Below are positions 10,471-21,484 of a stretch of 64,000 nucleotides of DNA, in pieces. The DNA is from Brachyhypopomus gauderio. Taxonomy: Eukaryota; Chordata; Actinopteri; Gymnotiformes; Hypopomidae. Under the pieces are notes generated by a model. That model was not told the DNA's origin and did no database searches. It saw only the letters and a list, made by a program, of their open reading frames with translations. Within the stretch, counting starts at the first letter, position 1; the number at the start of each line of letters is the position of its first letter. Location: the NCBI RefSeq assembly GCF_052324685.1, contig NC_135222.1, positions 15,074,373 through 15,138,372 on the forward strand, read 5' to 3'. The translations under genes and the position numbers were made by a program.

Positions 10471-11131
10471 CACGAAGAGATGTAATTATGGCTTCATCAT
10501 CAATTTCCAATCTGGCTGTCTTTGGTCGATGACTAACCAGGATTTCATCTTCAAAGAGCTGCAACAGATGACGTACCATATTAATTACATGACAATTTAT
10601 TATGAACATCCAGAGAATAGCAAAATATATTGTACCACAAATAAAAACATTACATCACTCTTGCTCCAAAAGCATATCTGGTCTTCATTATCTGGTTTTA
10701 GGACTTCTCATTTAATTGAATATTTTTGTCCCATATCCAAAGCAACTTTAATCTGAAATGCAATATATTTTACTATTCACCTGGAGTCTCTCTACATTTG
10801 TATAAAAACCCTTACCTTTCTCTGACTTGATGCAGCATATGGGCCATGGAATTCATCAGGATCACAATAATCTTCATGCTTAAAAACAGAGGGAACTGAA
10901 AGTTGCTCACAGAGAAAAAGATAAATTGACAAAGTGAACAGAATGGAATAAATGTATAAAACATTGTACATTTTCAGACAGACCTTTCTGCTCAAATATG
11001 TCAATATCTGTGTCAACATCTGTCTCAGAACTATCTTGTGTGGATGTCAGGGGCTTTTTTGACTAAGGGTAGTCTTCAGAGTCTGCATCACTTGAGCTGT
11101 TGCTGCCTGTGTAAGCTTTGCATTCTTTGTC
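10471..11131 (-). pseudogene. Three exon-like segments of an unidentified gene
   Basis: Minus-strand blocks 11131-10984, 10895-10816 and 10558-10471 are each bounded by AG and GT splice signals (for example CTTTAG|, |GTAAGG, TTGCAG|, |GTAGGT). The first is acidic and Ser/Asp-rich but has one in-frame TAG; the last encodes an open LFEDEILVSHRPKTARL-like stretch. The style resembles the acidic exons of the transposase gene at 20154-21393, so this may be a remnant of another CACTA-like element. Not identified. Confidence 0.35.
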
Positions 11132-11264
11132 TAAAGAAGATAAAAGGAAAAACTCTCACTCACACTCTGCACATTTATTTTTTAGGTGTTGTTTTTTTAG
11201 GTGTTGTTTAGGTGTTCTTGTGGGTGTGGTTTTGTGTATGTGTTCACTCGTCTTGTCACCTTAA

Positions 11265-12164
11265 TCAGACCCTCCAGAAAGTCGCGATGTTGCGATTTGC
11301 AACTTCAAGCAAACCCAGCGAATTCAGGGCGGTGTTGCAACTTCAACCAATCACCGCAACTTTCCCGCAAATTTGACCAATCACTGATGTCGTCTTGATG
11401 TGACGTCGACAAACTCCCGCCTTACTTCCGTATATACGTTCAAGAGGAGCAGACTGAAAGCAGCATGAGTGACGAAAATAACGGCAAAAAGATCGGGAAA
11501 AGCAGTATCCCGGTACACTACATGAAAGCGGGGATAAACTGTCCAGATCCGACCCACGAATTGATTATCTATGCCCCCCTGGATGATATTTAATTACTAT
11601 TAGAACCGGCCCACAGGCCACAGCCGCGCGATGGTGTTTTGCACGCACAAACACTACATTCCCCACAATGCAACGGTAGCCCGTGAAGTCACTGCAGCGC
11701 ACGCAAGCGGCGAGGGTCTGAGATAAAGTTTATAAGTTTAAACTTTAAACTGAGATAAAGTTTAGTCAGAGATAAAGTTTATTTATCTCTGATCCATATC
11801 TATGAGTTACTAGTTCGCTCTGGCGCCAACCACTGGCGTTCGATCTCGATATAATACTTAATTTGTGTCCATTTTACAGGCCGCCCGGTAACAACTTACG
11901 TTCGCTAACCCCCCTCCAGGTTCAAATCTCACTCCAAGCGATCTTGAAAAGTTGGCAACCCTGAATAAATAGGTAAATAGATAATTAAAATGGAGTACTA
12001 AATAGAGGAAACCATACAACATTTACTCCCTATTGTAATGTACTCACAAAAAAGCAAAAACACACCGCAACTTCCATCGCAATTTTTTTGAAAAACACCC
12101 GCAACATCAAACATTTTAGCCCACAACAATCACAAAAAAGGCCCGCAAAATCCTGGTGGGACTG
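11265..12164. mobile_element. hAT-like non-autonomous element (CAGACCCTCCAG termini)
   Basis: Ends CAGACCCTCCAG and CTGGTGGGACTG are imperfect inverted repeats. Inside, a short plus-strand ORF (11465-11593) starts MSDENNGKKIGKSS, resembling a transposase first exon, followed by unrelated repeat sequence including the module at 11790-11964. The 8-bp flanks (accttaat/atatattg) do not match, so ends may be rearranged. Confidence 0.55.
11790..11964. repeat. Nested repeat module ending AGTTGGCAACCCTG
   Basis: Contains 'gagttactagttcgctctggcg', a near-palindromic gatc-rich stretch, then 'caacttacgttcg' and a C tract, ending in AGTTGGCAACCCTG. The same order recurs inverted at 22240-22515 and directly at 59330-59490 inside other hATs. 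Confidence 0.6.
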
Positions 12165-12716
12165 ATATATTGTGACTACTCCACCTCCATGCCCTGTAAT
12201 ACGGGGCTGATGAACATAACTATCCAGGAGGAACTGCTTCATTAAAACTTACATTTGTTTACTCTAGCCCATGTCTCTGTTAAACAGTGAGCATTTAGTC
12301 TGTTATCTGAGATTATTTCGGTTACTATCACAGCTTTTGATGCAAGCGATCTAATGTTTAGAAGTCCTAGCCTTAGCTTAATATTGCTGTTTACTTCATG
12401 TTGATTATTTAATTAAATTTTAATTAGATTTTTTAAACATATCACCCTGTTGTTCCTATACCTCCCACGGCTAACAGGCACAGTCTCAATGGTTTGGTAG
12501 GTAGGGAAGTAAGTTCTACTTAGATGATTTGCGTGGTTTGTTGTGGCTGGTCAGGCCTGGCGTAGCACGTCCTCGATGTTCCTGGAGAGGACTGCCAAGC
12601 CTAGGCGACTGGGGTGAAGTCCATCTCGGCGGTAGAATGATGGACGCTCCCGGAAACTCTCCCAGTTGTCGACGTAGTTCACGCTCACGCTGCCACAGGT
12701 GTCCCGGAGCCAGCTG
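12165..12716 (-). pseudogene. Second L2 LINE: ORF1 C-terminal part and start of endonuclease ORF
   Basis: Minus-strand reading gives an SGNH-hydrolase-like C-terminus with the motif RDGLHPSRLG (12716-12535) and then a sequence collinear with the first L2 around 9830-10185, ending in HQPRITGHGGGVV. ORF1 of L2/CR1 LINEs often carries such an esterase domain. The missing N-terminal half lies on the other side of the giant transposon at 34272-34434, and the two halves join in frame. Confidence 0.8.
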
Positions 12717-12990
12717 CCCTTACGAAAAAGAAGTTTATTTAAGTGTTGCTATTAGTATACTTCTTTTAAACTAAAAATAAGCAAGTATGCTTTTCGTTTA
12801 CTCTTTATGCACTTATCAGTGATGTACTTAACACAGTTATACTTAAGTATACTTGATTTATACTGACAAGTATACAGAATAGTTCAAGTATATGTGGCCT
12901 TTAGTTGTACTTAAATCTTTGATCAATATATACTTAAGAAAAGTATAATTAAGTATTCTTGCCTTATACAGAAGTATACTTGACTTGTAG
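12717..12990. repeat. Left TIR and subterminal repeat array of the giant transposon
   Basis: After CCCTTACG the sequence carries repeated aagtatactt, tagtatactt and cttaagtat motifs in both orientations. In CACTA elements such arrays bind the transposition proteins; binding here is inferred. Confidence 0.75.
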
Positions 12991-13106
12991 TTTGGGGTGG
13001 AATAGCTTAGAGTAAATAGTACATGGGCGGAAGTGAATCAGATCTTTATGTACACAGAGTTATTAACCAGTACAGAAACAGATAAACAATTGGCTAATTC
13101 TATTGA

Positions 13107-13402
13107 TGTCACGTTGTGGGGGGGCCCCCTGCCGGTCGCCCCCGTTTACAGCGACAGATGTCCTGTTTTTGGTCACGTGATGTTCGTCCCTCAGGTGGGC
13201 GGGACCCGTGATCCGTCTCACCTGAGGGTCGTTTGTTCGTCTATATATGTCTTGTCTTTGTACCAGTTGACTGCTGGTTATTATTTCCTTCATTTGGAAC
13301 AATGCACGGGTTTTTGGTTTGCACACTTTCTATTAAACCATCCTCTTTCCCTGAGACTTGACGTGATCGTTTCCTTTTGAGTTGCTCACCCTGCCCGTCA
13401 CA
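13107..13402 (+). repeat. Solo LTR, 296 bp (TGTCACGTTG family)
   Basis: Begins TGTCACGTTG, ends CCCGTCACA, flanked by ATTGA at 13102-13106 and 13403-13407. It has a TATATA-like box near 13243 and ATTAAA near 13332. A second copy with the same length lies at 34665-34960. Confidence 0.9.
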
Positions 13403-13599
13403 ATTGACAGTAGTTTTCCAAGGTTTGAGAGGATTTTAACAAGCTCGATTCATATTATAATACATAACATTATACACATGCACACACATATATAAAACAT
13501 ATTTTTGTAAGCTCATCACAAAACATTAAGCCAAACAGCAGTACGTATCTTAAAGTAATACAGTGGCTACAACACTCAATTTTTGATTAAACTCATGAC

Positions 13600-14292
13600 T
13601 GCTCTTTTAGTCCCGTTCATGGCGATTTGGCAAAGGTGTAATGTACAATTTGTCAACTGTCAACTGTTGTCAACAACACATTTCATTGTTATCATGTCTG
13701 GCCATATAGCACTGACATTTCCAGTCTTCCTCACCTCATGTGTAAAAGTACACTGTACATTTATTTGTGAATCTTTACACAATGGCCTGCTAGATGTAGC
13801 AAGTACCTCAACTAATACACAGCAATGTTTGGTACATGCACAATTTGCAGGGCTTTGATGTGCACAGTGTTGTTTAAAAATGACTAAGTCATTAATTAAA
13901 CACAATGTACCATCTTTCAAGTATACAGCACTGTTATACCTTTTCTATAGCCTCTCATATTTTTGACTCCATCAACCAAAAAACGGCTGAAAGACCAGAA
14001 GCAATTACTTAGATTTCCACATAACTTGGTGATGGCAAGCCTATACGAAGCTGTGATGTTTTCTTTCAATGGGGGATGTCCAAAACCCTTGACACTTTCA
14101 TTTAGTATTTCACATTTTTCGCTTATTAAAGGGAAGTTCTTCCACAAATGACCGAACCTTTGCATTTGTGATAGTATGCTTGGTCTTTTTTGGCAATTCT
14201 CTCCACAGCAGAAATTTTCTAGCCATTTGTGAAGGGATATACTGTGTTCCATGACAATACTTAAGTAGAGTGCCCATATTGGATTCAAACAC
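13600..14292 (-). pseudogene. Transposase C-terminal region, frameshifted
   Basis: Blocks in three frames (14292-14110, 14288-13917, 13920-13660) continue the transposase: KYCHGTQYIPSQMARKFLLW, then a Lys-rich helix, then a Cys-containing tail (SSRPLCKDSQINVQ, MITMKCVVD). Switching frames at least twice makes it nonfunctional. Confidence 0.65.
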
Positions 14293-15802
14293 GAATGTTG
14301 ACGTAGCCCATAATGGCCCCCAGTTTTTTACACTTTGAGTAACGTGTGAGTAAGTGTATGCTGAAAGTCATGTGATGTTTCCCGTACAATCTTTGAAATT
14401 CAATGACAATTTTTTTAAGAGCCAGTTCTGACATCAAGATGCTTCTAGTTTTGATCTTATCCTGAAGCAATGTATATATACCAAACACCAAAAGGAACAA
14501 ATGATTCCAAAATCTGGCAGGGAGTATGCCTTTCAAGACAGGCAGAGCATAGAAAAGAAGAAATGCTCGCCATTCTGAAGCTTTCCAGAACTCCCGTTCA
14601 CTCATTGACCTTGGTGTCCTGGTTATCTCAACAGGAGATTTTATTTTTATAAGTCGCAAATCAACCTCTTCGATCTGTTTGCCAATGTACCAGGCAGCTT
14701 CACTGTTTGCTGTATCAAACCACAGTGTGGACAGTTGCCGAGTGACTCCAAGACACACATTGTGTTGATATTCAGGAATAAAACCATTTATCATTTGGAA
14801 GTGGCAAAGCTTCATTAACGGAGATGGCCCTTTGACGCCAAACACTGGCTCATTATCTGAAGCTGAGATCGCATGACTAAAATGATCTCTCTCATTTCGA
14901 AGCGGGGGTTCAGGTCGATCATATGGATAGGATTTACCACCTTTATGATAACAAAAATCACATCCATAAAAACCATTGAACTGCTTTGTGTTACGAAGCA
15001 ATGGACGAGCCATCGAATCAGAGCTACAAACCAGCACAAACACTTTAGAAACATGAGAGTTCCCTTGTATGTCTTGCCACTCGATACCTGCAGTCTCTAA
15101 TAAAGAGGCTTCTTTAACAAAGGGTGTTAGTAATGTTAACATGGATGGTTTACTTGGTCCAAACCATAACGCTGACATCAAAATGTGCTTTTTTCTCACT
15201 TCTGGTTTCAGTTCAATTACCTAACACTGAATAGGCCAAATGCTGCATTTAGAACTTTTGAACACTGGTGCGCCATCAAAATTCCAAATTAGTGACAAGT
15301 CATCTTTTCCAAGAACTCCACTGTCATGTAATGTTTGATACTCTTTGCCAGACTGTATGTCAGAGAGAACCCCAGAGGTTCTAGTTTTTTCATTAGGACT
15401 GACAATGTGTTCTTGCAGTAGTTGCTGAATTTGTGCATACAGGGGCAACACAAGAAAATAGAAGCCATTCTTTAGATTTGCACTGGCGTCAAATACCGTG
15501 TTGCAAGAGTCACACTGAAAGGGACACTCTGCTCTAATGCCAAGGTATTTTGAACAGCTTTCACAGTAAAAGTGAACTTCAAAATTGGATGAACTTCCAA
15601 ATTCTCTGTGGAAAAGGTAATGTGAAGATGGGATAAGACCTGGAAACATTATGTTAAACATTTCCAGTAAGTGAGTAAACGCTTCACCGGTTAAATTATG
15701 CCACAACAAATAGGACATCAGCATCAATATACTTTCTCCTTTAGAAAGAGGTGCCCCAGGATACAAGGGCTTGTCACCAGCATCAGCTCTATCTTCGTTG
15801 CG
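14285..15802 (-). pseudogene. Transposase catalytic exon (in-frame stop, then frameshift)
   Basis: From the acceptor CTTTAG at 15803-15808 the frame is open to 15224, interrupted by TAG, and open again to 14285. It includes the paired-Cys region (CESC, CPFQC, C), LIWNFDGAPVFKSS, LWFGPSKPSM, NGFYGCDFCYHKG and ITRTPRS motifs. The conserved D and H-type residues of the RNase-H-like fold can be matched only by alignment. After 14290 the homologous sequence continues in another frame (FESNMGTLLKYCHG). Confidence 0.75.
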
Positions 15803-16208
15803 CTAAAGAGAAAGAAAGGGAGACAAAAGATGTAAAAATGTGAGCAGCTACAGAACAAAGCAGGAATATTAGTCCAGCATGTTTTCTTCTATTTTATCAA
15901 ATGTAATTTTCTAGAAATGCTTACCCTAGGCTATCACAAAATTAATGATAATTTCATCATATTATAAAAATCTACAAACCCAATAGAAGGAGTAGCGACC
16001 TGTATGTGTACCTGTATGCTCAACTTTAGTAGAGTCTTCGTTTATATAATTACTCAGGCATACTATGAGTCCTAAAATATCCTTCGTAGTTTATTTGTGA
16101 AAAGTGGATCATGCAAATATAAATAATAAGTCACGTTTATTTTTTATTGTGTAATTACAATTATTTTGCTATCACTTCTGCTGAATGGTGGCATAAGGCT
16201 GCTATTTT

Positions 16209-16557
16209 TGTCACGTTGAGGACCCCGGCCCCTCCCTTTTGGGCGTGTGTATACGTAGTCCACGTGCTTTGTCTGCGTCAGTGGGACTTCATGGTGAGGG
16301 CTATGTCGTGTGAATAATGTGTCTCACCTGTGAATCGTCTCGTAATCATGTGGGGCTAATGTGGTCTGTCTATTTAATGTGCGCTCGCGCAGTGTCCTGT
16401 GCTCGTCGTTGTCTGAGTCTGAATGTTCTCTGTGAACGTTGTCTACGTTAAGTCTTTAAACGTGCGCATACTGCGCTATTTTGTGTCGCAATAAACGTGA
16501 CGTCTGTGACCAAGCCGGGATTTGTGTCTCATCCTTCACGCTGCACCCGACGTCACA
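16209..16557 (+). repeat. 5' LTR of the non-autonomous element
   Basis: TGTCACGTTGAGG...CGACGTCACA. A TATTTAA box near 16372 and AATAAA at 16489-16494 mark likely U3/R signals. Confidence 0.9.
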
Positions 16558-16944
16558 GAACGACGAGCCGTGTGAGACACCATGCCGGGCTACGCCACCC
16601 GACCGAAGAGGGGCAATCGAGCCAGCAAGCGGCGCCATCGCGCCTCTTCTCCTGGACAGCACTGCCAAGCCACCGCCAACCCCGAGCTCATGGAGCAGGA
16701 CCCGCTATGCGCCTATATGCTGCGCATGGCTCGGGAATCCTCCGTCCCCGAGATAGCAGACAACTTCCTCGAGCAGGCACGGCGGATATGGCGAGAGCGA
16801 CACCCCTCTCCTTCCCGCGAACCCTCGCCTCTGAGGATGGGTGCGTTCTAGGGATGCACCGAAATGAAAATTCTTAGCCGAAACCGAAAACCGAAAATGA
16901 GGAAACCAAGGCCGAAAGCCGAAAACCGAAACACCGAAATACAT

Positions 16945-16993
16945 AAAGCACTTTGAGTTACATGTATGTATGAAAGGTGCTATACAAATAAAG

Positions 16994-17025
<32 letters not shown>
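16945..17025 (+). repeat. L2-type 3' tail with (ATT)n
   Basis: The phrase gaaaggtgctatacaaataaag followed by (att)n is the common end of L2-like LINEs; only the last ~80 bp inserted. A near-identical phrase occurs at 42131-42160. Confidence 0.7.
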
Positions 17026-17480
17026 GCCAATTATTAGTAACATTGGATTTATGGCTAACCTCACTAAAATCAAGGCATTGCTATTCAAAGAATAAATCAA
17101 CTACAAAATCTGATTTGTATATATTTATTTAGCACTGACATTACAGTAATGCATATTATAAAATAAAATTAGTGGTGGGCCGTTAACGGCGATACCGCTG
17201 ACAACGGCCGACCACTAATTAAATTAAACTCGCTTGCAGACCGTTTTTATCTGAGAGGATAAATATATGTATTTTATACGAGTTACATTTAGTTATAACT
17301 GACTGGCCTGAAAGATAAATATAAATTCTCTCATAAAAACGTGACGTGAGTTGCAACAACATTAAACAGCTCAGGTAAACACACTTCTGAGAAATGTCGT
17401 CTGCTCGGCAAAACATAACGGGGCTCAATGTGCTCTATTAGCCTACGAAATCCCTACGACAGAGAACGGCTGAACGTCTC

Positions 17481-17845
17481 AAGCTGGGCGTACACTGTGC
17501 GATTTTTGGCCCATTTTCAGCCGATTTTTCACTCGTGCGACTATTTTTGCAATCGGGCAGAGTTTCGGCTTAATCGCGTGTCGTGCATCGTATAGTTTAC
17601 ACAGGTAAACGAGGAGCGATTCACACCTCACGACCAACTCCCGATCAGAAATCGCAGCGTCGCAAGAATATCAAACATGTTTAAAATTCAAATCGCTCCT
17701 CGTGAGATCGCATGAGAGCGTCGGGTCGTATAGTGTGAGTATATGAGTCGTGAGCTGTGAACTTTTAAACCCTGCGATTTAGTCGTACAGTTTGAGCTGG
17801 AGCGGAGTACACGATTTAAAATATCGTACAGTGTATGCCCAGCTT
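17481..17845. mobile_element. Harbinger-like MITE
   Basis: TIRs AAGCTGGGCGTACACTGT / ACAGTGTATGCCCAGCTT enclose 330 bp rich in inverted CGATTTT/AAATCG motifs. No clean 3-bp target duplication could be read, so the superfamily is tentative. Confidence 0.6.
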
Positions 17846-18166
17846 TAGGCAACGAGTTCCATAATTTTTGGTGTAATGTCTTTTGCCTCGGCGCCATCAC
17901 TGGAAAACTTTTTTGCTAGCTTTATCCAAATAAGCGCGTGCAGGTGGCGATTTTTGCTTGCGTCATCACAACACATCGTTTCGGCCGTGTTGTTTCGGTG
18001 ATGAAAGTATTTCGGCCGAAAACCGAAAATGCAAATTTAAGCCATTTCGGCCGAAAATTTTCGGTGGCCGAATTTTCGGTGCATCCCTAGTGCGTTCGTG
18101 CTTTGCTCTACGGAGAGCACTCCAGAGAGCTAGTTTGGGGAGGAGGATTCGCCAAGCGAGGGGGAG

Positions 18167-18428
18167 GAGGAGGAGGACTATCCTCCGTCTGAGGACTCCA
18201 CCTCCACTGTGGACTACGGTGGGAGGGAGGAGGAGGAGGACTATCCTCCGTCTGAGGATTCTGCCTCCACCGTGGACTACGGTGGGAGGGAGGAGGACTA
18301 TCTTCCGTCTGAGGATTCCGCCTCCACCGTGGACTACGGTGGGAGGGAGGAGGAGGAAGACTACCCTCCGTCTGAGGACTCCGCCTCCACCGTGGACTAC
18401 GATGGGAGGGAGGAGGAGGAGGACTACC
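18167..18428 (+). repeat. 63-bp tandem coding repeat (4-5 copies)
   Basis: Units encode YPPSEDSASTVDYGGREEEED with small changes; one copy lacks 6 nt, keeping frame. Purine-rich on the plus strand. Confidence 0.85.
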
Positions 18429-19234
18429 CTTCGTCCTTGTGCTCGGGTGGCTCCGGGCGCACGGATGATGGGTCCTACACGGAGGAGGAAGAGGAGGAGA
18501 GTCCACCCCCTTCGGAGCTCTCCACCGGGACGGTGAAGGGGAGGAGGAGTCCGGAGGCGGGCTCATTCCCCGAGAGCTCCCCAGGAAGCGATATGGACCG
18601 TTCCCGGGGTGGTAGCCCGGAGCAGCCCATGAGCTGGAGCCGTGGCAGCGAAGAGGCTATGGAGGAGGACACTCCCACCGCCGGGACCAGAGGGCGATCG
18701 CGGGGCGGGGACGGACTCCCATATGGCCCACCGAGGGGAGGAACTAGCCGCGCTGCACCCGGCACGTCGGCCAACCGCGCTGCACCCGGCGCGTCAGCCA
18801 ACCGCGCTGCACCCGGTGGAGGGTTTGCAGCAAAGGCAGGAGGAGCACCGCAGCACCTGCAGCAGCAGTAGCTCCCGGTCTCTCTCCCCTAATCGCCCTC
18901 CTCCTGGCGCGCAGCCTGGCGCCTGTTTCATGTGTGTGTGTGCCAGTGTTCGTAAGTCTGCCCGTATGTTTACCAAACCCCCTCTTCCCATTTGTGCCTA
19001 TGTGTGTAAGCGTGCCTGTTTGTGTGTTTGTATCTGTTCCGTTGTGTTTGTCTAACGTCTTTTCCCCTGTATTCTCAGGGAGGGTGTTCTAGGCGGTCCG
19101 TGGCGGACGCTTCCCCGAGGGCGGTCACCTCCCAGACGCAGGACTGAGCGTGTCGGATCCGCCCATCGCCGTGGGTTCGGGGCACTCGGTCCTGTTGGCA
19201 CCCCGGGACGAGTAGTGCCCTTGGAGGGGGCGTC

Positions 19235-19583
19235 TGTCACGTTGAGGACCCCGGCCCCTCCCTTTTGGGCGTGTGTATACGTAGTCCACGTGCTTTGTCT
19301 GCGTCAGTGGGACTTCGTGGTGAGGGCTATGTCGTGTGAATAATGTGTCTCACCTGTGAATCGTCTCGTAATCACGTGGGGCTAATGTGGTCTGTCTATT
19401 TAATGTGCGCTCGCGCAGTGTCCTGTGCTCGTCGTTGTCTGAGTCTGAATGTTCTCTGTGAACGTTGTCTACGTTAAGTCTTTAAACGTGCGCATACTGC
19501 GCTATTTTGTGTCGCAATAAACGTGACGTCTGTGACCAAGCCGGGATTTGTGTCTCATCCTTCGCGCTGCACCCGACGTCACA
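19235..19583 (+). repeat. 3' LTR of the non-autonomous element
   Basis: Same borders as the 5' LTR, preceded by the purine run ggaggggg at 19223-19230. Three CpG transitions separate it from the 5' LTR. Confidence 0.9.
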
Positions 19584-20153
19584 ATTTTGGCATAATCCAT
19601 ATTGCTGTCTTTTATTGTCCATTATGTTCATATGCTAAAAGTGTTACTTTGAGACTGTGCAATGAAAGTGAATAAACAGAAACACTGCAGTGATAAAACA
19701 ATTAATTGATATTTCACAACTATGTACACTCAAATTGCGACCAAACCCAAAACACTACCAAAATTCAATTCTGTTCGATTCTGATCTACACAAGCAATTA
19801 TCTACTTCCCTCACAAGCCCACACAGTGCAGGAGTAATGCCACATTGCTGTATAGATATTTAACAATTTAACTCATGACTCTGTAACACCTTAAGCAAGT
19901 TTTATTTTGTCTCTATTTTGAAATAGTCTGATATTCAGAATGCCTTGCACTACTACCTGCCTCCTCAACTCCACCTCACACAACTTAAATATAAAGCATC
20001 ATGTCAGGACAAAAACTCCAAAAAACAGCTGCTACAGTCAGTCATAGCTATTTTATATTGTCTACATTACACTCATTTTACAAACTGATCTTCTTTACAT
20101 GAGTTATTAAACTTAATTACTAGCACTTTGTCATTCAACCATTTACTACATAC

Positions 20154-21393
20154 CACTGAAAATTCTGAGGTGCTTCCTCCACCAATATTGTCCTCCATCA
20201 AATCTTCACTGTCCCCATCATTTCCAGCTTCACTCCTGGTAGCATGAAGCATGCTTCCTTCAGAATCTGACAGGTCTTCCCCATACTACAGGTTAAAGAA
20301 TATCAATATAAATGTCTAAAAGGTATAAAACTGTGTGATGTATAATTATTTATGTACCTCTTGAATGTCAGCACCAATCAGGCTACTTGTGGAGGAGTTT
20401 TCATTGTCCACTTCACCATCATCATCTTCACTGCTGGATGCATTGCTCATGTCATCTTCAATGTTGTTCTAAAGATTAACAAGGGAAAAAGAATAAACAA
20501 CTGAATTAATGGCAAAATATTGTTGAATTTATGAAGGCCCTCTGCTGCCACTGGCTTGGTGCATGTTGGGAGGAAATAAGTAGTGGAATGAATGAAGAAT
20601 GGAGTTTGTCATTTAGCCATAATAAAGTGGAATCTTTCTGTAAGGGGGATAAATGCTCTCACCAACTATCACAGCAATCCACTAACTACAAGTAATATCT
20701 TGTGTGGAGTTAGCCCAGCATATTTTAAGATTTGTTGTTGGAGCAATGAGTTGGATGAAAAGAAATAACAATGCCAGTAGACAAAACTTGTGTATGTACC
20801 TCTTGAATGTCAGTACCCATAAGGCTAGTTGTGGAGGAGTTTTCATTGTCCACTTCACTGCTGGATACAGTACTCCTATCATCTTCTGGGTTTAATGTCC
20901 TCAATGTCTAAAGGCTAACAAGGGAAAAACATGAAAAGTAAATTGTTAAGTAACATAAAAAAACACCAGACCTTTATTGTACCACAAATAATCGATACTA
21001 GAACTGGGCCGTGTTTGTTAATCACTAATGGGTGACAGATACTGTTTATGTGAAGGACAAACAGAAGTAATGTAAAAGTTTATTTGACAACTCAGACATA
21101 TAAAGTGGAAGTCATGAAAACAAATCATGTAGTACAGTATGAAGAACATTACTACTGCTGTAAAAAGAGATGCTCTCCATGGGCAATATGGACAAAATTA
21201 AGTATCACAGTATGTCTGACTGAACACCTTAGTATCGATATTATAATAACACTGTAGGGAATAATAGTGTTAATACCTCTTGAATGTTAATACCTCTCTT
21301 CTCAAAGTGCTAATTTCCAATTTTTTCATCTTCACTGTTGGAAGTGTTACTACTGTCATCTCCAGTATTTCTTGGACCATTTTTATTGTAGTT
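20154..21393 (-). pseudogene. Array of four acidic Ser/Glu/Asp-rich exons of the transposase gene
   Basis: Exons 21393-21276, 20907-20800, 20468-20358 (three related copies, each ending in a T/G-(A)DIQE-like peptide before |GTAC or |GTAT) and 20285-20154. Each starts after CTTTAG, TTGTAG or CTGTAG and is a multiple of three, so any number could be skipped without changing frame. The most upstream copy has an in-frame TAG. They encode NENSSTSSL-type acidic linkers, probably a disordered N-terminal region. Confidence 0.7.
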
Positions 21394-21484
21394 CTACTTG
21401 TAGACAAGGAAAGATAGAATGTTTAAAAGTTAGGGAAAAAAAGATAGTAATTTCTTTCCCCATGGTTAATATTATTGATTAAAT

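Larger units (their letters stand above)
16849..18089 (+). mobile_element. Non-autonomous hAT (TAGGGATGCACCGAA termini)
   Basis: TIRs TAGGGATGCACCGAAA/TTTCGGTGCATCCCTA, 8-bp target duplication GTGCGTTC at 16841-16848 and 18090-18097. No transposase remains. Interior holds an L2 3' tail (about 16945-17025) and a Harbinger-like MITE (17481-17845). Confidence 0.95.
16582..18871 (+). pseudogene. Gag-like ORF with acidic tandem repeats, split by a hAT
   Basis: The ATG at 16582 opens a basic Arg/Lys-rich N-terminus with a helical segment (MLRMARESSVPEIADNFLEQ). The hAT at 16849-18089 interrupts it. Across the insertion, keeping one target duplication, the frame continues through a single TAG and then stays open to the TAG at 18869-18871. 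The second part is dominated by a 21-residue acidic repeat (18167-18428), then Ser/Gly/Arg-rich and NRAAPG-type triplicate sequence. No zinc knuckle is seen. Function is unknown; a structural, RNA-binding Gag role is inferred only from its position. Confidence 0.6.
16209..19583 (+). mobile_element. Complete non-autonomous LTR retrotransposon (3.4 kb)
   Basis: Two 349-bp LTRs (16209-16557, 19235-19583) differ at only three positions, all C/T or G/A at CpG sites. Target duplication ATTTT lies at 16204-16208 and 19584-19588. A G-rich polypurine-like run precedes the 3' LTR. No reverse transcriptase, integrase or protease is present, and no TGG-type primer site follows the 5' LTR. The internal part is one Gag-like ORF (16582-18871), split by a hAT. 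Mobilisation must come from a partner element. Confidence 0.9.

Noticed and set aside
18108..18566. Pro/Ser-rich minus ORF of 152 codons
   Set aside because: Antisense of the acidic repeat ORF; repeat period alone explains the open frame.
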